Part shown: positions 1 to 6,801 of the stretch, piece after piece
How positions within the stretch are numbered: position 1 is the stretch's first letter
Layout: each line of letters opens with the position of its first letter
Assembly (NCBI GenBank): GCA_026193555.1
Contig: JAPHUU010000024.1
Coordinates: forward strand, 1-12,464
Direction of reading: 5' to 3'
From: Rhodanobacter sp.
Lineage (GTDB): Bacteria; Pseudomonadota; Gammaproteobacteria; Xanthomonadales; Rhodanobacteraceae
DNA length: 12,464 nucleotides
Made by a program: the position numbers and the translations under genes
Notes under the pieces: generated by a model
Seen by the model: the letters and a program-made list of their open reading frames with translations, nothing else
Told to the model about the DNA's origin: nothing
Databases searched by the model: none

Positions 1-90
1 CTGAGATGCCCTTGCCTTCCGCTAATCCTTCCCCTTGCCGGGTGGATAGAGGACTTTCACCTCCAAGCAGGTGCGCCCTGCCGGGCGCAC
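1..90 (-). mobile_element. 5' end of a group II (IIC-like) intron, truncated by window edge
   Basis: Read on the minus strand from base 90 downwards, the sequence starts with GTGCG, the group II intron 5' consensus. It forms a perfect 8-bp hairpin (GTGCGCCC, loop GGCA, GGGCGCAC; bases 90-71). It continues with GGAGGTGAAAGTCCTC (about 65-50) and, near the edge, GGATTAGC followed by GCAAGGGCATC. As I recall it, the Oceanobacillus iheyensis group IIC intron has the same order: GTGTGCCCGGCATGGGTGCA, then GGGTGAGAGTCCC, then GTTAGCC and GCAAGGGTGTC. The intron start is one base after the T8 tract of a rho-independent terminator, matching the known insertion habit of group IIC introns. Only the start of domain I is present. 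The rest of the ribozyme and any reverse transcriptase/maturase gene would lie to the left, outside the window. The intron reading is confident; the IIC class rests on sequence recall and the insertion site. Confidence 0.8.
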
Positions 91-91
91 C

Positions 92-122
92 AAAAAAAAC
101 CGGCCGCGCGAGGCGGCCGGTT
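92..122 (-). terminator. Rho-independent terminator of the first Ala-rich lipoprotein gene
   Basis: On the minus strand, 22 bases after the stop codon at 145, a perfect 10-bp stem (AACCGGCCGC / GCGGCCGGTT, bases 98-107 and 113-122, 5-base loop) is followed by a run of eight T (99-92, the first two being stem bases). This is a textbook intrinsic terminator. It appears to have served as the landing site for the group II intron whose first base is position 90. Confidence 0.9.
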
Positions 123-144
123 TCTTGTCTACATACGAAGGGGA

Positions 145-417
145 TTACTGACCCTTCATTGCATCCGAGGCTGGAGCGGTGGAAGCTGCAGCAGGAGCGG
201 CTGCAGTGGAAGCCGGGGCAGCAGCCGTGGAAGCCGGAGCAGCCATCGCAGGAGCAGCCGCGGTTGCGGCCGCTGCAGCCTGCTGGGCTGTATCAGCAGC
301 CTGCTGAGCGGTGTCAGCCGACTTCTGAGCGTCCTGCGCGGAATCCTGCGCGCCGTTGCTGCAAGCCGCCAACAGCGCGACGAGCGCGGAGGCGAGAAGG
401 GTACGCGTAAATTTCAT
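145..417 (-). CDS. Small alanine-rich lipoprotein (paralogue 1)
   Basis: The product has 90 residues. The start is the ATG at 417, which has an AGGAG ribosome site seven bases upstream (425-429); the frame is open further upstream to 507, but that stretch has no signal peptide. Residues 1-19 are a lipoprotein signal peptide (basic MKFTR, a hydrophobic core, lipobox LLAAC with Cys19), so the mature protein is probably acylated. Ser at +2 suggests outer-membrane sorting. Mature residues about 30-50 contain heptads of the ADTAQQA type, suggesting an alanine-zipper helix as in Lpp/OprI-type lipoproteins. The C-terminal half is Ala/Pro/Ser/Thr with a repeated PASTAAA unit and looks disordered. The end MKGQ lacks the terminal lysine by which Lpp attaches to peptidoglycan. 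The gene lies downstream of a paralogue on the same strand and ends at a strong terminator. Function unknown; a structural envelope role is an inference. Confidence 0.85.
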   Translation of the reverse strand: MKFTRTLLASALVALLAACSNGAQDSAQDAQKSADTAQQAADTAQQAAAAATAAAPAMAAPASTAAAPASTAAAPAAASTAPASDAMKGQ

Positions 418-669
418 GGTGGATCTCCTATGCCGTGGAATGCCGTATGGCCGAGTATTAATAACGCTTTCGTTGAAATTTCGCCAGTTCTTTCCCTGAA
501 ACTTCACTGTTTGCCTTGAATCAGTTTAGCCGGCTGTCATTAACGGGACTTTCATGATTGCTTCGGCCGGATCGGGACTCATTTGTGTTTCCCCGCCGGT
601 GAGGTTCGCCGTCGCAAATAAAACGGCTGCACGAGGCGGTCAGTCCTGTCAGTTTGCAGATGCGCGAAC

Positions 670-1074
670 TCAGTGCCCGTTCACGGCGTCCTGCTTGGCG
701 TCCTTGGCATTGCTCGCGGCTGCCTTGGCTGCATCCGCGGCCTTCTTAGCCATGCCGGCAGCGTTGGAAGCGGCCTGGATCGCCTGGTCCACAGCCGTCG
801 AGCTGGGGGCCGGTGAAGCAGAGGCGGCGGTCGCTGCCTGCTGTGCCTGATCCGACGCCATGCTGGCAGCGTCGGCCGCCATCCTGGCCTGATCAGCTGC
901 CTGTTCGGTGGCAGTGGTCGGTGTCTGGGCGGCAGTCTGCTGCGCCGTGTCGGCGGCATGCTTGGCTGCGTCGGCTGATTTCTGGGCATCTTGCGCGGAA
1001 TCCTGGGCGCCGTTGCTGCAGGCTGCCAAGAGTGCGACCAGCGCACAGGCGAACAAGGTATGCGTAAATTTCAT
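670..1074 (-). CDS. Alanine-rich lipoprotein (paralogue 2)
   Basis: The product has 134 residues, starting at the ATG at 1074. The ribosome site is weak (TGGA about 11 bases upstream), unlike the AGGAG of its paralogue. The signal peptide has lipobox LLAAC with Cys19. Residues 11-35 (ALVALLAACSNGAQDSAQDA and on) are almost identical to those of the neighbouring lipoprotein at 145-417, which proves duplication. The mature part is an almost uninterrupted Ala-rich helical stretch (about residues 25-82), then a short Ser/Pro linker (SASPAPSS, about 85-92), then a second Ala/Lys-rich helix to the end (about 93-131), again suggesting a two-segment alanine coiled coil. The C-terminus is NGH, with no Lpp-type terminal lysine. 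No clear terminator follows, so read-through into the downstream paralogue is possible. Family and function are not recognised beyond Ala-rich, Lpp-like lipoprotein. Confidence 0.85.
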   Translation of the reverse strand: MKFTHTLFACALVALLAACSNGAQDSAQDAQKSADAAKHAADTAQQTAAQTPTTATEQAADQARMAADAASMASDQAQQAATAASASPAPSSTAVDQAIQAASNAAGMAKKAADAAKAAASNAKDAKQDAVNGH

Positions 1075-1248
1075 GGTGAGGTTCCATTGCCGTTGGATGT
1101 CGATGAATGCCGTTTGGTCGCCCATGCAAGACACCAGCGTCTGAGTGTGAAACTCATGCTGCCGCTGTATTGCAGGGCGTCCCGAAAGCAAGTCTAGCCA
1201 GCGCCCATGGAAAGAGACCGTGATGGCGGCACCTCATCCGGCTGGATT

Positions 1249-2433
1249 TCAGTCCATGCACTCCACGGCGATCGCCGTCGCCTCGCCGCCGCCAATGCAC
1301 AGCGTGGCAATGCCTCGCTTCAGCCCGCGGGCCTTCAAGGCGTGCAGCAGGGTCACCACCAGGCGGGCACCACTGGCGCCGATCGGGTGGCCCAGCGCGC
1401 AGGCTCCGCCATTGACGTTGACCTTTTCATGCGGGATGCCGAGCTCCTTGATCGGGGTCATGGCAACCACGGCGAACGCTTCGTTGATCTCGAACAGGTC
1501 CACCTCGCCGACCTGCCAGCCAGCCTTGGCGAGCACCTTGTTGATCGCGCCCACCGGCGCGGTGGTGAACCACTCCGGCTCCTGCGAATGGGTGGCGTGC
1601 GCGACGATGCGCGCCAGCGGCTGCAGGCCACGCGCCTTCGCACTGTCGGCGGACAGCAGTACCACTGCCGCCGCGCCATCGGAGATGCTGGATGAACTGG
1701 CCGCGGTGATGGTGCCATTCTCCTTGCGGAAGGCGGCGCGCAGCGTGGGGATCTTGGCGATATCGGAGCGGCCCGGCTGCTCGTCGGTATCGACCTGGAC
1801 GTCGCCCTTGCGGCCACTGACCGTGACGGCGGTGATCTCGTCGGCGAATGTTCCGTTCTTCTGCGCGGCCTGCGCCCGCGTCACCGATTCGATCGCGAAC
1901 GCGTCCTGGTCCTCGCGGGTGAAGTGGTACTTGTCGGCGCACATTTCGCCGAACACGCCCATCGACTTGCCGTCGTACGGATTGGTCAGGCCGTCCCACG
2001 CCATGTGGTCGACCAGCTTGCCGTCGCCGTAGCGGATGCCGGTACGGGCGTTGACCATGTGCGGCGCGTTGGTCATCGACTCCATGCCGCCGGCGACCAC
2101 GATGCTGGCCGAACCGGCCTTGATCAAGTCGTGACCGAGCATGATCGCCTTCATGCCGGAGCCGCAGACCTTGTTGATCGTGGTGCAGCCGACACTCGCC
2201 GGCAGGTCGGCGGCGAGCGATGCCTGACGCGCCGGCGCCTGCCCGAGGTTGGCCGGCAGCACGCAACCCATGATCACCTCGCTGACATCCGCGGGCGCGA
2301 CACCGGATTGCTCCAGCGCGGCGCGGATGGCGGTGGCACCCAGCTTGGGCGTTGGCACGCCGGTGAACTGGCCGAGGAAGGAACCAATGGCGGTGCGCTT
2401 GGCACCGGCGATGACTACGCTGACATCCGACAT
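1249..2433 (-). CDS. Thiolase (acetyl-CoA C-acetyltransferase)
   Basis: The product has 394 residues, the normal thiolase length. It starts at the ATG at 2433 with GGAG about 10 bases upstream; the open frame extending to 2661 is not thiolase-like. Thiolases catalyse acyl-CoA + acetyl-CoA <-> 3-ketoacyl-CoA + CoA. The catalytic set is complete: nucleophile Cys90 in INKVCGSG, NEAF at 317-320, His349 in GGACALGHPIGASG, and Cys379 in CIGGG. The start MSDVSVVIAGAKRTAIGSF and the short, gap-free layout fit the biosynthetic acetoacetyl-CoA thiolase type (AtoB/PhaA-like) better than FadA. Chain-length specificity cannot be read from sequence. The active-site loop reads TAASSSSISDGAAA (243-256), where many thiolases have an Asn (NASGINDGAAA). 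Thiolysis of acetoacetyl-CoA is the last step of leucine breakdown, which links the gene to the dehydrogenases further right. It is divergent from the autotransporter gene. Confidence 0.93.
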   Translation of the reverse strand: MSDVSVVIAGAKRTAIGSFLGQFTGVPTPKLGATAIRAALEQSGVAPADVSEVIMGCVLPANLGQAPARQASLAADLPASVGCTTINKVCGSGMKAIMLGHDLIKAGSASIVVAGGMESMTNAPHMVNARTGIRYGDGKLVDHMAWDGLTNPYDGKSMGVFGEMCADKYHFTREDQDAFAIESVTRAQAAQKNGTFADEITAVTVSGRKGDVQVDTDEQPGRSDIAKIPTLRAAFRKENGTITAASSSSISDGAAAVVLLSADSAKARGLQPLARIVAHATHSQEPEWFTTAPVGAINKVLAKAGWQVGEVDLFEINEAFAVVAMTPIKELGIPHEKVNVNGGACALGHPIGASGARLVVTLLHALKARGLKRGIATLCIGGGEATAIAVECMD

Positions 2434-2487
2434 GGGAAACTCCACTGGAAGGCTGAGGGGCGCGAGCGCCTGGTGAATAACCTGTTG

Positions 2488-2517
2488 ATTATCGCAGTCC
2501 GTCGCAGGTGGCGGCAA
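2488..2517 (-). promoter_or_regulatory. Possible sigma-70 promoter of the thiolase gene
   Basis: On the minus strand TTGCCG (-35, bases 2517-2512) and GATAAT (-10, bases 2493-2488) are separated by 18 bases and lie 54 bases upstream of the thiolase start. The -10 matches the consensus at five of six positions and the -35 at four of six. It was found by eye in the divergent intergenic region (2434-2659). Confidence 0.4.
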
Positions 2518-2659
2518 ATGGGTCGGTTCTGCGTTGGGCGGCACATTTTTCACCTCTCCGGGGGTTGTGCGTTGTGCGATGATTTGGGCCGGGGATGGGG
2601 CTGGGCTGCCCGTACGGGTACTTGGCCATCGGCAAGGATCGAACTGCGCGGGGTGGGCC

Positions 2660-5485
2660 ATGAAGAAAATACTGAATACGGGGTTTCGCTATCGTGAAGC
2701 GGCGCTGCTGGCTGCCGCCGCGCTTGGTTTGAGTGCTTGCGGTGGTGGTGGTTCCAGCAACGTGAAGCCCACTCCCGCCGCACCGGCACCGGCACCCGCA
2801 CCAGCCCCTGCGCCGCCCCCGGCACAGCCGCCGCTGGACGCGCAGCTGGCCATCACCAACACCTATGCCGCCCACAGCCAGGGCTTCACTGGCGCCGGGG
2901 TCATCATCGGCGTGGTGGACAGCGGCATCATGCGCAATCACCCGACGCTGAGCGGACGTGTCACCAAGGAGTTGATCTACGTCGACCCCACCACCAACAA
3001 TACCGCGATCGACGACGTGGTCGGCCATGGCACCTGGGTGTCGGAGATCGCCGCGGGCACGCCACTGGGTGATTTTGCCGGGGGCATTGCACCGGGCGCG
3101 GATCTGGTCTCGGCGCGGGTCATCAGTGACGTTTCACCGCCCAGTGACAGCACCGGCAAGGGCAACCTGGTGACAAGCGCCGATCCGCTGGGACAGATCA
3201 ACACCGACCTGATCGCCAATGGCGTCAAGGTGATGAACAATTCCTGGGGTGGCCTGTACTGGGATGCCAGTGCCACGGCGACAACCCAGAGTTTCCACGA
3301 TGCCTACAGCCCGTTCATCAACACCTGGGGCGGGCTGGTGGTGTTTGCTGCCGGCAATGAATCGGCCGCCAATCCCAGCGACGTGGCGGCGCTGCCCAAC
3401 CGCGCGGCGGATCTGGCAAAAGGCTGGCTTGCCGTGGTGGCGGTGGACAGCAACAACCCGACCCACTTGGCCAGCTATTCGAATGCCTGCGGCATCGCGA
3501 TGAACTACTGCCTGGCGGCACCCGGCGACGTGATCGTCAGCGGCAAGGACGACACCGCCACCAGTCTGAGCTACTGGATCGTGGCGGGAACCTCGCTGGC
3601 GGCGCCACAGGTGTCCGGCGCAGCGGCGCTGGTATGGCAGGCCTATCCGTATTTCACCAACGACCTGGTGCGGCAGACCCTGCTGGGCACGGCCCAGGAT
3701 CTGGGGGCGCCGGGGGTGGATCCGGTCTTCGGCTACGGCGAGCTGGATGTCGGCAAGGCAGTGAATGGTCCGGCGCAGTTCAACTGGGGCGATGTCACTG
3801 TCAGCTTCACGGGCAGTTCCAGCTGGAACAACCCGATCTCCGGTGCCGGGGGTCTGATCAAGCAGGGCACCGGCACACTCAACCTCACGCAGCCATCGAC
3901 TTACGCCGGCCTGACCCAGGTGCAGGCCGGCACGCTGACGGCCAGCTCGCTGGCCTCCAGTGTCAGCATCAGCGGCGGTGCCACCTTGAGCGGCACCCAG
4001 ACCATCGGCGGCAGCGTGACCAATGCCGGCGTACTGGTGGCAAGCGGCAGTGATGTCACGGTGGCGGGAAACTATGCCCAGCAAGGCAGCGGCCGGCTGG
4101 CGGTGTCCCTCGGCTCGGCGTTGAATGTCACCGGTACGGCCAGCCTGACCGGGGGCGACCTGTACGTGATCGGCACGAATTCGGGCTATGTGGTCAGCTC
4201 GCACACCGGCGTGCTGAGCGCCAATGGTGGCCTCACCGGCACGTTCTCTGCGCTCAACACCGCCTCCAACGTGCTGCTCACCGCAACACTCAACTACGAC
4301 GCCAACAATGCCTGGCTGAACGTGACGCAGGTCAGCGTCACGGCGGTGCAGGGAGCCTCCTACACCGCCGCCTCGTATGGTGCTGCACAGCGCGTGCAGA
4401 GCGCCTTCGGGCAGATCAATACGCAACTGATGCAGCCTGCGACGAGCACGGCGACTCCGGTCAGCAGCGGATTCATCAGCGCCGCCGCCAACCTGCAGCA
4501 GTCGCCCAGCGTGGCAACGGTGCAGAATTCGCTGCAGAGCCTCTCCGGCCAGCTGCATGCGGCCAGCGCGCAGATGACCCTGGACGGGATCGACGCCGGC
4601 ACGCGCGCGTTGTCGGAGCGCTTCGATCAGCTGCTCAGCTCGCCCGCACAATCACTCGCCGTCGGCGGCTGGGCGCAGACGCTCGGCTATCAGGGCAGCA
4701 TGGCGCGCAGCGGCTACGGCAACGTCGGTTACGCACTCAACGGATGGATGGTCGGCGCGGACCAGCGACTGGGTGGCAACGGCGTGTTCGGTTATGCGCT
4801 GAGCCAGAGCCAGGGCCGGGGTCTGCTGGCAGCCACCGCCGACCAGGGCAGTAACCGTGCGGTCGAGGGCATGCTCTATGCCGGCCTGATCCGGGGGCCG
4901 TGGTACGCCATGGGCCGGTTCGGTACCGGCAGCTACTACGGCAACATGCGACGTCATGTGCAGCTCGGCGGCACGTTCAGTGACGTGTCCAGCAGCAGCA
5001 ACGGTCGCTATGGCGTCGCCTATGGCGAAAGCGGTTATCAGCTGGCACTGGGCCGCTGGCGGCTGACCCCGTACCTCAACATGCAGTACGTGGATGTCCG
5101 CAATGACGGCTTCCGGGAGCAGGGCGCCGGCGGTTTCGGTCTGCAGGCGCCGCCGCAGAACATCGAGCGCTGGCAGGCCGGCGTCGGCGTGCGCGCGGCG
5201 CAGAGCTGGACGTTCGACAACGGCCGCAAGCTGACCGTGCAGGCGCACCTGCTGCGGCAGCAGGCGTTCGCGATGCATGGCGACGTGCTCGATGCGAGCT
5301 TTACCGGTCTGCAGCAATATGCGCCCGTCGGCGGCATCGGCCTGTCGCGCTACGGCACCGTCGCCGGCATGCGTCTGGACTGGAACCTGTCACCGCGCTC
5401 CGCGGTGCAGCTCGGCTACAACTATTTCTCCGGGCAGTACCAGCGCTCGGGCATGGGCATGGTCAGCTACCGGCTGGCGTTCTGA
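2660..5485 (+). CDS. Subtilisin-like autotransporter serine protease with lipoprotein signal (SphB1/NalP type)
   Basis: The product has 941 residues; I chose the ATG at 2660, which begins MKKILNTGF, because a signal peptide follows directly. Residues 1-27 end in lipobox LSAC (Cys27) with Gly at +2. A GGGGSS stretch and a Pro/Ala-repeat linker (about 36-58) follow. The S8 subtilase domain spans about 65-370: catalytic Asp87 (GVVDSG), His123 (GHGTW), oxyanion Asn233 (AAGNES), Ser312 (GTSLAAP). Cys277 and Cys284 probably form a disulfide. About 395-430 is an autotransporter-associated beta-strand repeat (GLIKQGTGTLNL, then TYAGLTQVQAGTL), continuing as a beta-helix-like stalk to about 560. A helical linker (about 575-660) precedes the C-terminal beta-barrel (about 665-941), which ends in Phe as BAM substrates do. 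Lipid-anchored autotransporter proteases such as Bordetella SphB1 and Neisseria NalP cut other surface proteins at the outer membrane. The substrate here is unknown. The gene converges on isovaleryl-CoA dehydrogenase. Confidence 0.92.
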   Translation: MKKILNTGFRYREAALLAAAALGLSACGGGGSSNVKPTPAAPAPAPAPAPAPPPAQPPLDAQLAITNTYAAHSQGFTGAGVIIGVVDSGIMRNHPTLSGRVTKELIYVDPTTNNTAIDDVVGHGTWVSEIAAGTPLGDFAGGIAPGADLVSARVISDVSPPSDSTGKGNLVTSADPLGQINTDLIANGVKVMNNSWGGLYWDASATATTQSFHDAYSPFINTWGGLVVFAAGNESAANPSDVAALPNRAADLAKGWLAVVAVDSNNPTHLASYSNACGIAMNYCLAAPGDVIVSGKDDTATSLSYWIVAGTSLAAPQVSGAAALVWQAYPYFTNDLVRQTLLGTAQDLGAPGVDPVFGYGELDVGKAVNGPAQFNWGDVTVSFTGSSSWNNPISGAGGLIKQGTGTLNLTQPSTYAGLTQVQAGTLTASSLASSVSISGGATLSGTQTIGGSVTNAGVLVASGSDVTVAGNYAQQGSGRLAVSLGSALNVTGTASLTGGDLYVIGTNSGYVVSSHTGVLSANGGLTGTFSALNTASNVLLTATLNYDANNAWLNVTQVSVTAVQGASYTAASYGAAQRVQSAFGQINTQLMQPATSTATPVSSGFISAAANLQQSPSVATVQNSLQSLSGQLHAASAQMTLDGIDAGTRALSERFDQLLSSPAQSLAVGGWAQTLGYQGSMARSGYGNVGYALNGWMVGADQRLGGNGVFGYALSQSQGRGLLAATADQGSNRAVEGMLYAGLIRGPWYAMGRFGTGSYYGNMRRHVQLGGTFSDVSSSSNGRYGVAYGESGYQLALGRWRLTPYLNMQYVDVRNDGFREQGAGGFGLQAPPQNIERWQAGVGVRAAQSWTFDNGRKLTVQAHLLRQQAFAMHGDVLDASFTGLQQYAPVGGIGLSRYGTVAGMRLDWNLSPRSAVQLGYNYFSGQYQRSGMGMVSYRLAF

Positions 5486-5549
5486 TCCGGGCATCCGCCG
5501 TGCCACCGCTTGCCGGCGATCGGTGAGGGGCGACCGGCGTCACAACATC

Positions 5550-5577
5550 GCGGGCCGGTCGTTTCCGATCGGCCCGC
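5550..5577. terminator. Hairpin between convergent genes, possible bidirectional terminator
   Basis: An 11-bp stem (GCGGGCCGGTC / GATCGGCCCGC, with one G-T wobble on the plus strand) and a GTTTCC loop sit 64 bases after the autotransporter stop and 4 bases after the isovaleryl-CoA dehydrogenase stop. There is no T-tract on either side, so termination is suggested mainly by position between two converging genes. Confidence 0.45.
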
Positions 5578-5581
5578 CTGG

Positions 5582-6739
5582 TCAGGCCTTGCCGTGGAAC
5601 AGCTCGCGCCCGATCAGCATGCGCCGGATCTCGTTGGTGCCGGCGCCGATCTCGTACAGCTTGGCGTCGCGCAGCAGGCGACCGGCCGGAAACTCGTTGA
5701 TGTAGCCGTTGCCGCCCAGCGCCTGGATCGCCTCCAGCGACACCTGCACCGCGTTCTGCGAGGCATTGAGCAGGCAGGCGGCCGGATCGATGCGCGACTT
5801 CACGCCGTGGTCGAACTGCTGCGCCACCATGTAGGCGAAGCCGCGCGAGGACTGCAGCGCGGTGTACATGTCGGCGATCTTCGCCTGCATCACGCCGAAG
5901 GTGCCGATCGGCGCGTTGAACTGCTTGCGTTCGCGCACATAGGGCAGGGTCAGGTCCAGCGCCGACTGCATCAGCCCCAGCGGGCCGCCGGTCAGCACCA
6001 GCCGCTCGGTATCCAGGCCGCTCATCAGCACGCGCACGCCCTCGTTGACCTCGCCCACGATGTTCTCGGCCGGGATCTCGCAGTTCTCGAACACCAGCTC
6101 GCAGGTGTTCGAGCCGCGCATGCCGAGCTTGTCCAGCTTCTGCGCCGTGGTGAAACCCTTCATGCCTTTCTCGACGATGAAGGCGGTCATGCAGCGGCTG
6201 CCGGCGACGCGCGGCGCGGTGCGCATGTAGACCAGCAGCACATCGGCGTCCGGGCCGTTGGTGATCCACATCTTGGAGCCGTTGGCCACCCATACGTCGC
6301 CTTTCAGCTCGGCCTTGCAGGTCATCGAGCCGACCACGTCGGAGCCGGCACCGGGCTCGCTCATCGCCAGCGCGCCGATGTACTCGCCGCTGCACATCTT
6401 CGGGATGTACTTGCGTCGCTGCGCCTCGTTGCCGTTGTGGAAGATGTTCTGCACCGCCAGGTTGGAGTGCGCGCCGTAGGACAGCCCGACCGAACCGGAC
6501 GCACGCGAGATCTCCTCCATCGCCACCATGTGTGCCAGGAAGCCCATGCCGCTGCCGCCGTACTCGGTGGGAATGGTCACCCCGAGCAGGCCCATCTCGC
6601 CGAACTTGCGCCACAGGTCGGCCGGGAACAGGTTCTCGCGGTCGATCAGGTCGGCGCGCGGGGCGATCTCCTTCTCCGCGAAGGCATGCACGGTTTCGCG
6701 CAACAGGTCGATGTCTTCTCCGAGGGGAAACGGGCGCAT
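5582..6739 (-). CDS. ivd: Isovaleryl-CoA dehydrogenase
   Basis: The product has 385 residues, the usual length. It starts at the ATG at 6739 with CGGAG about 11 bases upstream; upstream codons of the open frame overlap the intergenic region and lack homology. It is an FAD flavoprotein oxidising isovaleryl-CoA to 3-methylcrotonyl-CoA in leucine catabolism and passing electrons to ETF. Both acyl-CoA dehydrogenase signatures are present: [12 protein letters not shown] (123-134), and the C-terminal [20 protein letters not shown] followed by [12 protein letters not shown] (362-373). The isovaleryl-CoA subtype is supported by [14 protein letters not shown] (242-255). Its Glu245 matches the catalytic base that in this subtype sits in an internal helix, while the C-terminal position used by other family members carries Ile in YEIGAGT. 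It lies 62 bases after the YccS-like gene on the same strand. That gap holds a -10-like TATCAT (6778-6773) with no good -35, so its own promoter is possible but unproven. The other leucine-pathway genes (methylcrotonyl-CoA carboxylase and on) are not adjacent. Confidence 0.95.
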   Translation of the reverse strand: MRPFPLGEDIDLLRETVHAFAEKEIAPRADLIDRENLFPADLWRKFGEMGLLGVTIPTEYGGSGMGFLAHMVAMEEISRASGSVGLSYGAHSNLAVQNIFHNGNEAQRRKYIPKMCSGEYIGALAMSEPGAGSDVVGSMTCKAELKGDVWVANGSKMWITNGPDADVLLVYMRTAPRVAGSRCMTAFIVEKGMKGFTTAQKLDKLGMRGSNTCELVFENCEIPAENIVGEVNEGVRVLMSGLDTERLVLTGGPLGLMQSALDLTLPYVRERKQFNAPIGTFGVMQAKIADMYTALQSSRGFAYMVAQQFDHGVKSRIDPAACLLNASQNAVQVSLEAIQALGGNGYINEFPAGRLLRDAKLYEIGAGTNEIRRMLIGRELFHGKA

Positions 6740-6801
6740 GCGCTGGAACTCCGGGGTTGGTTTAGCCGGTGAATGATAGCGCGTCACCCGTGGCGCCGCC
6801 G

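Noticed and set aside
70..91. Hairpin GGTGCGCCC / GGGCGCACC as a second terminator or REP element
   Set aside because: There is no T-tract downstream on either useful strand. It fits as the first hairpin of the group II intron starting at base 90.
145..400. Short GCAGC-like repeats as a possible tandem repeat array or CRISPR
   Set aside because: The repetition follows Ala/Gln codons of the lipoprotein (PASTAAA and ADTAQQA units); there are no regular spacers.
6..410. 134-residue plus-strand frame spanning the left edge
   Set aside because: It runs through the intron 5' end, a terminator and the antisense of the lipoprotein gene; its composition is Pro/Arg/Gln shadow.
145..507. Longer version of the first lipoprotein starting at 507
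   Set aside because: The extra 30 residues are not conserved in the paralogue and would bury the signal peptide; the internal ATG has AGGAG at proper spacing.
3134..4651. 505-residue open frame on the minus strand inside the autotransporter gene
   Set aside because: It is rich in Arg, Gly, Ala and His with no domain-like pattern, and lies opposite a protein with a complete catalytic triad and barrel. Long antisense frames are expected in high-GC DNA.
5510..6772. 420-residue plus-strand open frame opposite isovaleryl-CoA dehydrogenase
   Set aside because: The opposite strand encodes a full-length enzyme with all signatures; this frame is a low-complexity shadow.
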